Assembly: GCA_903924465.1 (NCBI GenBank)
Contig: CAIYBN010000144.1
Location: 62,001 to 126,000 of the forward strand
Direction of reading: 5' to 3'
Origin: an uncultured Myxococcales bacterium
GTDB taxonomy: Bacteria; Myxococcota_A; UBA9042
DNA: 64,000 nt
In this document: positions 53,713 to 62,665 of the stretch, in pieces
Numbering within the stretch: position 1 is the first letter of the stretch
Layout of the letters: each line of letters begins with the position of its first letter
The notes under the pieces: generated by a model
Databases searched by the model: none
What the model saw: only the letters and a program-made list of their open reading frames with translations
Told to the model about the DNA's origin: nothing
Made by a program: the position numbers and the translations under genes

Positions 53713-54690
53713 ATGGTCGCGCTCCTCGGATTCGCCATCGTCATCGGCCTGATCGTGCTGTTTTCGTCGTTCGTGACGGTCGGCCAAGGCACAGTCGCCG
53801 TCATCACGATGTTCGGCAAATACGGCCGTGTGATGCGCCCGGGCTTGAACGTCAAATTGCCGCTGATTGAATCGATCTACCGCCGCATCTCCATCCAGAA
53901 TCGCTCGGTGGAACTGGAATTCCAAGCGATCACGTCGGATCAGGCAACCGTCGGTTTCAAGGCGATGCTGCTCTACGCGGTCGTGAACCAGGATGAGGAG
54001 ACGATCAAGAACGTCGCGTTCAAGTTCATCGACGATCGTTCGTTCATGCAAACGCTGGTGCGGACGGTGGAAGGCAGCGTGCGCTCGTTTGTCGCGACCA
54101 AGCGCCAGTCGGAAATCCTCGGATTGCGGCGGGAAATCGTCCACGAAGTGAAGTCGCAGCTGGACGCGAGCCTGGAGGAATGGGGCTATCACCTCATCGA
54201 CTTGCAGATGAACGACATCGTCTTTGATGAAGTCATCATGACGTCGATGGCGAAAGTCGTGGCGTCGGCGAACATGCGCGCGGCGGCGGAAAACGAAGGC
54301 CAGGCGCTGCTCATCACCAAGACCAAGGCGGCGGAAGCGGAAGGCCGGGCGATCCAGATTTCCGCGGAAGCGCAGCGGGAAGCGAGCAAGCTACAGGGTC
54401 AAGGCGTCGCGCAATTCCGCGAGGAAATGGCCAAGGGCGTGCGGCAGTCGGTCGAGCAAATGAAGGCGGCGGGGCTCGATCCGGGCTTCCTCTTGTTCTT
54501 CATGTGGACGGAATCGCTCAAACACTTTGCCGAACAGGGCAAAGGCAACGTGATCTTCCTCGACGGTTCGACCGAAGGCATGCAGCGCCAGATGCGCGAG
54601 ATGATGGCGATGAACCAGCTGAACACGCTGCCCAAGGGCCCGCCGCCGCCGATTCCGCGCCAGGCGCCGCGCACGGACACGCCTGGTTGA
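53713..54690 (+). CDS. SPFH/band 7 (stomatin-prohibitin) protein
   Basis: The 325-residue protein has an N-terminal membrane helix (about 4-21, ALLGFAIVIGLIVLFSSFV) and an SPFH domain (about 22-210: GQGTVAVITMFGKYGRVMRPGLN). The C-terminal half has an Ala/Glu/Lys/Arg-rich coiled coil (about 205-260) and the end FLDGSTEGMQRQMREMM. Such proteins form membrane-bound scaffolds or microdomains, and oligomerise through the coil. CCGGAGG lies 5 bases before ATG 53713. No NfeD partner gene is adjacent. Confidence 0.92.
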   Translation: MVALLGFAIVIGLIVLFSSFVTVGQGTVAVITMFGKYGRVMRPGLNVKLPLIESIYRRISIQNRSVELEFQAITSDQATVGFKAMLLYAVVNQDEETIKNVAFKFIDDRSFMQTLVRTVEGSVRSFVATKRQSEILGLRREIVHEVKSQLDASLEEWGYHLIDLQMNDIVFDEVIMTSMAKVVASANMRAAAENEGQALLITKTKAAEAEGRAIQISAEAQREASKLQGQGVAQFREEMAKGVRQSVEQMKAAGLDPGFLLFFMWTESLKHFAEQGKGNVIFLDGSTEGMQRQMREMMAMNQLNTLPKGPPPPIPRQAPRTDTPG

Positions 54691-54704
54691 CGGACGGCTT
54701 GATC

Positions 54705-55319
54705 TCACCCGCCGAGGAGCGCCGTCAGCAAACGTCCGGGCAGGCCGATATCGCCCGCGAGCCGCAGCTTGCCACTCACCAGAACGCTCATCGGCGGCGT
54801 GCGAGCGGCGGCCAGCGTCAGCAGATCATCGGCGTCCACTTCAATCGTCGTCGTCGCCTGGGCAAACGCCGCGGGTCCCGGGCCAATCGTCAGGACGTAG
54901 CGGTATCGATCGTCGTATTCACGGTCATGAATGACGATCGCCAAGCTGCCGCCCACCGCGATCGCCGCGCGCAAACGCGCTGGATCCACGCGCACGTGGC
55001 GCAAGTCGGGCACTTCCACCGGCAGCCGCTGGCGCTTGAGCACCTCGATTTGCCGCTCGCGCAACGCGCCCGTCACGGCTTCGCGGAAATGCGCCTCGGT
55101 CGCGCTGATCTGCAGGCCGATGGGACCGACGACGCCGGACTGGACATCCAACCGGCCGTCGACCAAAGCCACCGACCAGGCGCCCACACCTTGCACGTGG
55201 TAGACCACGCGATCGGCCAGCGAGATCGCCGGCAGCCGGAGCGGAAGCGCCGCCAAGTGCTTGTCGAAGAATACCGCTGGCTTGAGGGATCGCGGCAGCG
55301 AAAAATAGGCGTCAGGCAT
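54705..55319 (-). CDS. Small protein, SCP2-like C domain, coupled to pseudokinase
   Basis: The 204-residue product is soluble, with repeated beta-strands and no signal peptide. The last 80 residues, including RYRYVLTIGPGPAAFAQATT and MSVLVSGKLRLAGDIGLPGRLL, resemble an SCP2 sterol-transfer domain; this is a weak match. Its ATG overlaps the TGA of the pseudokinase gene (TGATG), so it is coupled to it and probably acts in the same process, perhaps lipid sensing or binding. It converges on the SPFH gene. Confidence 0.65.
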   Translation of the reverse strand: MPDAYFSLPRSLKPAVFFDKHLAALPLRLPAISLADRVVYHVQGVGAWSVALVDGRLDVQSGVVGPIGLQISATEAHFREAVTGALRERQIEVLKRQRLPVEVPDLRHVRVDPARLRAAIAVGGSLAIVIHDREYDDRYRYVLTIGPGPAAFAQATTTIEVDADDLLTLAAARTPPMSVLVSGKLRLAGDIGLPGRLLTALLGG

Positions 55320-56881
55320 CAGAACACCGGTGGTCGGTTGATATCCGGCTTCTTCTCCGGCACTTTGACGTCCGTTTTGACATCTGTCTTCACGTCGGTC
55401 TTCACATCCGGCTTCCGGACAACCGCCTTGGCCTTGGGCTTTTCCGCTTCCACCTGCACGTCCGGTGGCGGAGGGATGTCGGGCTGCACATCGGGTTGTA
55501 CGTCCGGCGCTGGCGGCACGTCGGGCTCTTGCACGACGTCCGGCTTCTCCACGGGCGGCTGCGGCGCGTGGACGACGGGCGCAGGCGGCGGAACCGGCGG
55601 TGTGGTCTCCCGCAAGGCCAGGTACGCGCCAGCACCGATGACGACGACACCCACGACGACCAAGCCGGCGATCAGCCCGGTGCGATTCCCGGAAGGCGCC
55701 GGATCGGCGACGACGCGGACTGCAGGTGTTGCGACCGGCGTCGGAGTGACAATGGCCTTGACCGGCGGAACGACCGGAGCAGCCGGACGCGGGACCGCAT
55801 TCGGTTGCTGCGCCAGCGCCTGACCGCCTTGCAACAACTGCTGCAAGTAGGCGGCTTCACTGACGTCGAGCGCCGTAGTCGACCGGTCATCTTCCCGAAC
55901 CGCATTGCGAATTGCCTCCGCAAACGCGGCCGCCGAGGTGTGGCGATCGCCGGGTCGCTTCTTCAGCGCCCGCTGCAACTCGATTTCGAGCGCCGGTGGC
56001 AGGTCGCAGTCCACTTTGATTTGCCGAACCGCGGGTGCCGCAGCCATCGCCTGTTTCTTGGCAATTTCCTCGACCGACTTGCCGCGAAACGGCGCCTTGC
56101 CGGTCAGCGCCTCGAACAGCATGCAACCCAGAATGTAGACGTCCGTGGCTGCCGTCGCGGTTTGTTCCAGATCCGCCGGGCGGTACTGGGCGAGGTAGCC
56201 GGGATCCAACGTGCCCCGGTCCGCCCAGCGTGGCTTGCCGCTGCCAGTCGTGTCGCCGTAGCCAACATGCGCGGGCGTGATCGGCGTCACCGGTCGACCG
56301 CGCGACACGAGTTCGGCCACGTCAGAAATGCGCCCGACCGCCAGATTGGTCGGCAATGCCCCTGAAGTTTCGATGAGTTTGGCCAGCGTCGTGGCAACAG
56401 GCGCCGCGGATGAAGCACCCGGCACAGGAACCGCAGCCGAAGCCGGTCGGGGCGGCGCAGGCATGGGCTTGGCTGGCGCAGCCGCGGGCCGCTGCAAGGG
56501 CGGAATCGTCTTCATCGGCGGCGGCGGCACGGACTGGGCCGCAGACGCCGGCCTCGCTGCCGGCTGGTGGCGCTGCAGCGCGCTGACGTCGAATGCCAGC
56601 GTCGCGTCCTCAGCCCCGCCTGTGTCCATTGCCTGAAGTGCCGCGGCAAGCCGCTGCCCCTGTTCGCCACCGACGCCCACCAACGTGGCGGGAAATGGCC
56701 GGTCACCCTCGGCGCTGTGCTCAGGCGCGGTCGACGGCGCCTTGGCCGGCAAAGGGACGGCGGCGGCCGAGGCTGGCCTCGCCGTCATCGGCGCGGGTGT
56801 TTGCAAGCGACTGCCGTCGGTCGGGCAAAACTCGACGCCGTCTGGCTGACTCGCTCGGCACTTTGGGCAGACTTTTGCCAC
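55319..56881 (-). CDS. Membrane pseudokinase with zinc ribbon and repeat tail
   Basis: The 520-residue product opens with a zinc ribbon (CPKC ... CPTDG, residues 5-22), then a Pro/Ala-rich linker. Only a C-lobe-like kinase fragment is present (about 215-345): GTLDPGYLAQYRP, ATDVYILGCMLFEALTGKAPF and KKRPGDRHTSAAAFA. The ATP-binding Lys, HRD and DFG are absent, so it is not an active kinase. A membrane helix (near TGLIAGLVVVGVVVIGAG) leads to a Pro/Val/Asp-rich tail with DVKT repeats. GTG 56881 has GGAG upstream. It may scaffold signalling with the SCP2-like partner. Confidence 0.8.
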   Translation of the reverse strand: MAKVCPKCRASQPDGVEFCPTDGSRLQTPAPMTARPASAAAVPLPAKAPSTAPEHSAEGDRPFPATLVGVGGEQGQRLAAALQAMDTGGAEDATLAFDVSALQRHQPAARPASAAQSVPPPPMKTIPPLQRPAAAPAKPMPAPPRPASAAVPVPGASSAAPVATTLAKLIETSGALPTNLAVGRISDVAELVSRGRPVTPITPAHVGYGDTTGSGKPRWADRGTLDPGYLAQYRPADLEQTATAATDVYILGCMLFEALTGKAPFRGKSVEEIAKKQAMAAAPAVRQIKVDCDLPPALEIELQRALKKRPGDRHTSAAAFAEAIRNAVREDDRSTTALDVSEAAYLQQLLQGGQALAQQPNAVPRPAAPVVPPVKAIVTPTPVATPAVRVVADPAPSGNRTGLIAGLVVVGVVVIGAGAYLALRETTPPVPPPAPVVHAPQPPVEKPDVVQEPDVPPAPDVQPDVQPDIPPPPDVQVEAEKPKAKAVVRKPDVKTDVKTDVKTDVKVPEKKPDINRPPVF

Positions 56882-56976
56882 GGGGAAGGCTCCAAACTGC
56901 AACCGTGTCGAGTATGACGCGACAGCAGGCGACTGACAACGCTCGATGGGCCGCCCGCCGTAGCCAAACGCTCGGC

Positions 56977-59520
56977 TCAGAAGCTGGGATTGGGCGAACT
57001 CGCCTCTTCGTCCTTCTCCGGTTTCACGGGCGCTCGCGGTTTGGCCGGCTTCACCGCAGACTTGAGATCGGCCGGATCGCCTTCTTCCAGCATGCACTTG
57101 GCCAGTTCAAAATACGCAGAATCGTTGCTGATCAACCGGCAATCCCAGTCCTTGATCTTCTCAAAGCCGGGCGCCTTGGTATCGCGCAGCTTCTTCGATT
57201 CCGCCTTGACCTTCGACTCAAAACCGCCCAAGCGACCGCGTTCCAGCAGCGCGTAGAAGTTCTTGCCGTGGTTGAATTCCTTCAAATACGGCTCCAGCTG
57301 CGTGGCCTTGTTGAGCGGGCGGATTTCGTTGTTGGAGTAGAACGTCTCGCCGCGCCACGTGATCAGCCAGCTGACGATGTCTTCCTGGCAGACGCGCTTG
57401 GTGCGGCTGTCGAGAAACTCCGGGATGGCGCCCAGGCCAGCTTTGGTCAGCAGCGGCGTGTAGGCTTCCGTAATCGCTGGTGGATTGGGGTGCAAGTGGC
57501 AGTCGCCGTAGTAGGCCTCAAACAGGTACTTCTGGCTCCAGTGCGGTGCCAGCGACGGCATGTAATAGTTCAGCGCCCAGAAGGCCACCAACGCAGCGGT
57601 GCCGGTCATCAGCCACAGACCCGCGCGCCGCAGCCGTTGCCACAGGAGCAGCAGCATCGCCGCACCGCCCAAGGACGCGGCGATGGGAATGAACGTCTCA
57701 AAGCGAAACCATTGAATCGTCAGGATGTTGGCAACCATCGGTCCGACGTGGCGACCAAACGGCGCCTCGCCCCACGTCTGCGCGGGCACGGGATCCTGGT
57801 TCCACTTGATGACCGCGTTCATGTCGAACGGCATGTTCTCCGGCATCGGCCGGTCGTACTTGTAGGTGAATAGGTTGCGCAAGTTCTGGTAATCGCCGAG
57901 CAAGTTCACCACGACGGCGCCAAAGACCAGCAGGCCCAGCAGCATCACCAGCCGCGCGCGTGGCCGGCGATCGTCCAGCGCCTCGTCCAAAAGGAACGCG
58001 ATCAGGACCGTCAGCGCCGGCACGCCCGGCAGGATGTAATGGTGAAAGCGCGTGGAACTCGCGGTGAAGACGAGGAAGGAAATCAGGAACCAGGCAAAAA
58101 GGAAGGATTTCCAGTGCTGCACGCTGCCGGCGGCGGACTGCTCATAGGTGGCGTCGCCGGGCAGATCGCGATCGGCGCGAATCGACGACACGGCAGCGAT
58201 CAAGGCCAAAGGGGCCAGCGCCGACCAGGGGAACAGGCCGTAGCCGAGCCATTCGACGAAGTATTCAAACGTGCCGGTATCGATCTGGTGCACGCCGGCG
58301 CCGACGCGGTTGAAGTGGTCGTGGATGAAGAACCGCTGGTAATACGGCATGCCATGGCGGCAGAACATCGCCACGTACCACGGCAGCACCGTCAGGAAGA
58401 ACAACGGCACGCCACGCGCCAGTTCCAGCTTGCCGAGCAGCGCCCACTGCCGGGAGACCGCAAAGTAGACGAGCAGAATCGCGCCGGGCAGCATGAAGCC
58501 CAGCAGGCCTTTGGCGTAAGTCGCCTGGGCAAACAGCATGAAACCGCAGAGCAGAAGGTACTTGCGCAGCCAGCGGTCGCGGAACGCCAGATCCCAGCCC
58601 TCTGACGTTTGGCGCTGCTTCCACACGGGCAGGAGCACCGACGCGGCGATGGCCAGGAACACCGGGACGTAGAACAGCAGGTGGTAAACGCCATTTTGCT
58701 GGATGATTTCGCCCCACGCGGCGATGCCCGTCATGCCCTGGCCGGCGTTGGCCTGGAACAGGTCCGTGGAAATGATGACCAGCTGCGGCACGACGTTCAG
58801 CACGAGAAAGCCGAGAAAACCCAGCGTTGCCCAGAGGAAACCGCGTTCACTGACCTGCTCGCGCTTGCCGAAGATCGCGACGGCGAAGAAGCACAGGCCA
58901 ATCGTCAGCGTCGCAACGAACGGGTTGTCGGTCTGCGCCTGGCGGCTGACCATGTAGACGAACGGCGACAGCGCGGTGACTGCCAGCGCGATCAGCGCCA
59001 TGCGCCGCGAGACGATGCGCTCCAGGGTCAGATAGATCGCCGAACACATCGAGGCGCCCAGCAGCGCCTGAGGCAAACGCAGCGCCCAGTCGGTCAGGCC
59101 GATGAGTTTCAGGAACGTCAGCTCTGACCAGAAGATGTAAATTGGCTTGGAGTAGAACCACTCGCCGCCGATCGGCTCGGTGCCGATTTGCGTGCGGTAG
59201 CCCCACCAGGGATTCACCCAGTCGTAGCTCTCGTACATCGTCCGGGCGACTTCACCGTAGTGCGTTTCCCAGGGATCCCACAGGCCAAACGAGCCGCAAT
59301 TCAGGATGTAGAGGACAAAGACCGCGGCGATGGCCAGCCAGCGAATCAGGCGATCGCGCGGGCCGGGCTCAAACGGCACGACGTCGAGCGGATGGGCAAG
59401 AATGGGCAGAATCGCGCGCCGCGCCGCCGTGACGGTGTCAGCAGCCATTTCAGGATCGGTTACAGGCACGGCGCTTTCGGCAACGAGGCTGTCTTCTGCG
59501 GATTGGGACAATTCGGTCAT
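56977..59520 (-). CDS. ArnT/PMT-type glycosyltransferase
   Basis: The 847-residue protein is a GT-C transferase with about 12 membrane helices. The first periplasmic loop carries LWDPWETHYGEVARTMYES and WFYSKPIYIFW, the conserved segments of ArnT, which use a polyprenyl-phosphate sugar donor. QAQTDNPFVATL is also typical. The C-terminal 300 residues form a soluble domain. Likely role: adding a sugar to lipid or envelope glycan; the GT2 enzyme near 3.4 kb could make a donor, though the two genes are distant. ATG 59520. Confidence 0.88.
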   Translation of the reverse strand: MTELSQSAEDSLVAESAVPVTDPEMAADTVTAARRAILPILAHPLDVVPFEPGPRDRLIRWLAIAAVFVLYILNCGSFGLWDPWETHYGEVARTMYESYDWVNPWWGYRTQIGTEPIGGEWFYSKPIYIFWSELTFLKLIGLTDWALRLPQALLGASMCSAIYLTLERIVSRRMALIALAVTALSPFVYMVSRQAQTDNPFVATLTIGLCFFAVAIFGKREQVSERGFLWATLGFLGFLVLNVVPQLVIISTDLFQANAGQGMTGIAAWGEIIQQNGVYHLLFYVPVFLAIAASVLLPVWKQRQTSEGWDLAFRDRWLRKYLLLCGFMLFAQATYAKGLLGFMLPGAILLVYFAVSRQWALLGKLELARGVPLFFLTVLPWYVAMFCRHGMPYYQRFFIHDHFNRVGAGVHQIDTGTFEYFVEWLGYGLFPWSALAPLALIAAVSSIRADRDLPGDATYEQSAAGSVQHWKSFLFAWFLISFLVFTASSTRFHHYILPGVPALTVLIAFLLDEALDDRRPRARLVMLLGLLVFGAVVVNLLGDYQNLRNLFTYKYDRPMPENMPFDMNAVIKWNQDPVPAQTWGEAPFGRHVGPMVANILTIQWFRFETFIPIAASLGGAAMLLLLWQRLRRAGLWLMTGTAALVAFWALNYYMPSLAPHWSQKYLFEAYYGDCHLHPNPPAITEAYTPLLTKAGLGAIPEFLDSRTKRVCQEDIVSWLITWRGETFYSNNEIRPLNKATQLEPYLKEFNHGKNFYALLERGRLGGFESKVKAESKKLRDTKAPGFEKIKDWDCRLISNDSAYFELAKCMLEEGDPADLKSAVKPAKPRAPVKPEKDEEASSPNPSF

Positions 59521-59583
59521 ACACTTCCCGGCGAAAGCGGCCCAAAAGACCGCTGCGGCTTCTATCGGTCGAGGCCAGCAAAG

Positions 59584-60462
59584 TCAATTGCGTGCGCGGC
59601 GGATTGTACCCCAAGCCAGCAGCAAAAGCAGGAGGCCCCAGCCGTTGCCGATGCTGCCGGCCTGACAGCCGCTGTGGACCGTCGGATCGGCGCAAGCGTT
59701 GCACGTCGTGCGGTACGCGGTGCACACGCCCATCGTGTCGTCGCTTTCCAAAGTCCGCTTCTTGCTTTCCCCCGGATCGGCGCCGGCAAACATCGTGGAT
59801 TCCACGTCCGCGCTGTGATCCAGCCCCAGCACGTGGCCAAATTCGTGCGTGAGCGTGCTTTGCAAGTCGTACCGTTCACCTGCGCATGCCGGAGCAACGC
59901 AGAAATGATGCGTTGCATCGTCCAGCAGGACATCCGCATCGCGAATTTCTCCAGAATTGCGGTCATAGGTCAGCACCGTCAGCGCCACGACCAGGCTGCT
60001 CACCGGCGTGACTTCGCCCTGCGCTTTCCAGGTTTGCTCGTCGTGGATGAAACTGACCCAGTTGCCGTTGCCGGACACCGCATCGCAGCTGCCATCGGCA
60101 TTCTGGCTGGTACACGTCGCGCCGATCGCTGATGGTTTGCCGCGCGCCAGCCAGAGGAATTCCATGCCCAGCGGATTCTGGGCACAAGTCTGTGGCGCTT
60201 CCTGGCCGTTCTGGCAAGTCTGGCACAGGGTGCACTGGACGTGTTGCCACGCCTGCGACGACGCCTCGGCAATCGCCTGCACATCGACCGTTTCCAAGCC
60301 ATCCAACGTCGTGGCATCCAGGGCGAGCCGGACGACAGGGCCCGGCCAGCGCAGGCCGCAGCCGAGCGGCTCGCCGTTGAATCCGGCCGGCAACGTCCGG
60401 TACTGCTCCCAGGCCCACGCTGGCTGCGCAAGAAACAGCAGCAGGAACAATGTTTTTTTCAC
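59584..60462 (-). CDS. Matrixin-like zinc protease with MYXO-CTERM-like tail
   Basis: The 292-residue product has a signal peptide (about 1-18) and the zinc motif HEFGHVLGLDH with His206, Glu207, His210 and His216, plus a Met-turn candidate Met224. At least eight Cys precede it. The end CQAGSIGNGWGLLLLLLAW then RRARN is a Cys-hydrophobic-Arg sorting tail of the MYXO-CTERM kind, implying retention on the outer surface. The GTG overlaps the TGA of the next gene upstream (GTGA), so it is translationally coupled to the Cys-rich lipoprotein. Confidence 0.85.
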   Translation of the reverse strand: MKKTLFLLLFLAQPAWAWEQYRTLPAGFNGEPLGCGLRWPGPVVRLALDATTLDGLETVDVQAIAEASSQAWQHVQCTLCQTCQNGQEAPQTCAQNPLGMEFLWLARGKPSAIGATCTSQNADGSCDAVSGNGNWVSFIHDEQTWKAQGEVTPVSSLVVALTVLTYDRNSGEIRDADVLLDDATHHFCVAPACAGERYDLQSTLTHEFGHVLGLDHSADVESTMFAGADPGESKKRTLESDDTMGVCTAYRTTCNACADPTVHSGCQAGSIGNGWGLLLLLLAWGTIRRARN

Positions 60463-61565
60463 TGGCAAAAGCCGAACCCTGCCGGCACGTTGCTGGCGTT
60501 GGTGATCCCGTAGCCCGCACACGTGCCGCTGGCGCACGGGTGTTTGGTGTCGCACAGCGGCGTGCAGGCGGACTTGACGCAGACCAATCCAACGCCGCAG
60601 GCGACGCCATTGCCGCACGCCCCGCCGCTGATCGCGGTGCCGGCTGCGCCGCACGTGGTGCTGATGAAGCGCTGGTAGGTGCCGTCGGCGATGAGCGTCG
60701 GCAGGCAGTTTTGGCCGGCCGGGCACGCGTCGCCACCCGCTTCGCCGGCAAAGGGTGCACAGGCTGCGTCGCAAATGCCCGATCGCGGTGCGTCCGTGAC
60801 GATGTCGCACTGCTGTGCCGGTTTGCAGTCCGTCGCGCGCTGGCAGAACTTCCGGCAAATTCCATCGTTGCCCGCGCCGCCGGTGGTGCGTACGCACAGG
60901 CTGCCAACGGCGCAGCCGGTCTCTGTGGCCGATTGGCTGCACGCGCCGCCTTCCGCGGTGGGACTTGCCGCGAGTGGAATGCAGCCGGTGGTCAAGATCG
61001 CCGTGGTGCCCGCGGTCTCGGACACAACAACGCAAGCGTCTCCGGTCTTGCAGTCGTTGGCCAACACGTCGCAGCAGAGGCTATCGGCTTGGCCGGGATC
61101 CATGTAGGCCATCGTCGCGTCGCACGTCAGGCCACCGCTGGCGTACTGGTAGCTGCCGGTGCTGGCGGTGTCGAATGCGCCGGTGATGGTTTCCTTGCCG
61201 TCGGCGCTGGCGAGAGCGAAATCGTTGCCGGTGAGCGGCCCGGTCCACGTGCGGTAGTCCGCCGCCCACGTCAATTGGCAGTCCTTGGCGAGCATGCAGG
61301 CAAACGGGATCGACGCCGTGCCGCCACTGCACGTGCCCTCGACCGCGTACGCGCCCGCGCGGGACGCACAGCTCGGAATCACGACGTCCTTGGTCTTCGC
61401 GTCCTTGCTGTCGATCGTCGCATCGGTGCCGCTGGCAGCATCGCTCGCCGTCGCGTCCGTGCCCGTGCTGACATCGACGAAGCCATCGAGGGAGGTTGTC
61501 GTGGTGCCGCAAGCGGCCAACGCGGTCAGCGCCAAAAGCGCGATACCGGTTCGAGTGCAAAGCAT
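60459..61565 (-). CDS. Cys-rich lipoprotein coupled to the matrixin gene
   Basis: The 368-residue product has a lipobox LAAC (about residues 16-19) followed by a Thr/Asp/Ala linker. The mature part has many Cys pairs such as LCCDVLANDCKTGDAC and CGNGVACGVGLVC, a spacing that points to disulfide-rich extracellular modules of a myxobacterial type. GGAG precedes ATG 61565; the open frame extends upstream. The GTGA overlap with the matrixin gene suggests they act together, for example as substrate, inhibitor or partner. Confidence 0.78.
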   Translation of the reverse strand: MLCTRTGIALLALTALAACGTTTTSLDGFVDVSTGTDATASDAASGTDATIDSKDAKTKDVVIPSCASRAGAYAVEGTCSGGTASIPFACMLAKDCQLTWAADYRTWTGPLTGNDFALASADGKETITGAFDTASTGSYQYASGGLTCDATMAYMDPGQADSLCCDVLANDCKTGDACVVVSETAGTTAILTTGCIPLAASPTAEGGACSQSATETGCAVGSLCVRTTGGAGNDGICRKFCQRATDCKPAQQCDIVTDAPRSGICDAACAPFAGEAGGDACPAGQNCLPTLIADGTYQRFISTTCGAAGTAISGGACGNGVACGVGLVCVKSACTPLCDTKHPCASGTCAGYGITNASNVPAGFGFCQ

Positions 61566-61717
61566 GGGGAATCTCCGGTGGCTGGGCGCGTGAGGGATTG
61601 TGACAAAATGAGTCGATCGATCGCAAACTTGTGTCGCCGTGCGTATCGCCGCAGGCGGGCGCACTTGGCGACCCAGCCAAAAAGCCAAGAATAGGTCAGA
61701 TAGGCTGTCACGGGCGG

Positions 61718-62596
61718 TTAGCTGCCCTTCAAGTGCCGCAACATCCGCGCCGCGGTCTGCACGGCCGCATCATTCTGGTGCGCAGTCCCTTGCGACTGCA
61801 GAATGAACGTGCGGAGCGCCTGAATCGCCGCATCCTTCTCGCCCAGTTGCAGCAGCGCGCTGGCATAATTCAAGTGCACACCCGGCCGCGCCTTGGGATG
61901 CGCTGCCGCAGCCGCCAATACCGTCTTGGCGCGATCCGGACGGCCCATGTCGAGCCAGCACAGACCCAGCGCTTCCTGAATTTCCACGCTCTGCGGCACA
62001 AAGCGCTGGCCTTCCATCAGCACGTCGCGCGCCGCTTCAAACGCTTCGACCTGGCCGTAGACCTGCGCCAACAGCACGTAGGCCGGCGCAAAGCCCGGAT
62101 CGCCGGCGATCGCCGCGCGCAGTTCCTTGTCGGCCGTCACGCGATCCGGCGCCTTGCCCGCCGGGTTCACCTGATCCAGCGCCACGCGCGCCGCCAGCAT
62201 GTGGCCATTCGGGTGGCCCGGATCCAGCTTCAGCAGCGACTGCACCGCGTCCAGCGTGCCCTTGGCATCGTGCAGGTCATAGCGCGCCTTGGCGAGATTC
62301 AGCCACGCGTCGGCGAACTGCGGATCGGCGACGACCGCGCGCTGCAGGACGTCCGCCGCTTCCCTGGGCTTGTCGCGTTTGAGCTGAAGCGCGCCCAAAT
62401 AGTACAGCGTCTCCGCATCCGTCGGGCGCAACCGCAATGCTTCATTCAGGAATGTCTCGGCGCGGGTAAAGTCTTCGTGTTCCAGCGCGTCCACGGCCTG
62501 GTTGCTCGCCGCCACAAAGCGCTTTTCCGTGTCGTCGCACGCCGACAGCAAGGCCAACGAGGCAATCAGGACAACGGGCCAAGCGCGCGTGAACAT
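61718..62596 (-). CDS. TPR-repeat lipoprotein
   Basis: The 292-residue protein has a lipobox LSAC near residues 17-20 and tandem tetratricopeptide repeats (for example FTRAETFLNEALRLRPTDAE, KPREAADVLQRAVVADPQFA, DAWLNLAKARYDL). Such scaffolds bind partner proteins in the periplasm. It is 69 bases from the next minus-strand gene, the AgmX-like partial gene, so they may work together in an envelope machine. GGGGGG precedes ATG 62596; a TTG at 62614 is the alternative start. Confidence 0.87.
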   Translation of the reverse strand: MFTRAWPVVLIASLALLSACDDTEKRFVAASNQAVDALEHEDFTRAETFLNEALRLRPTDAETLYYLGALQLKRDKPREAADVLQRAVVADPQFADAWLNLAKARYDLHDAKGTLDAVQSLLKLDPGHPNGHMLAARVALDQVNPAGKAPDRVTADKELRAAIAGDPGFAPAYVLLAQVYGQVEAFEAARDVLMEGQRFVPQSVEIQEALGLCWLDMGRPDRAKTVLAAAAAHPKARPGVHLNYASALLQLGEKDAAIQALRTFILQSQGTAHQNDAAVQTAARMLRHLKGS

Positions 62597-62665
62597 CGAC
62601 ACCCCCCGAAACAACAGTCCCTGAAACGACGCCTACACTGTCTCAGGCCATACCGTCTCAAGCAA

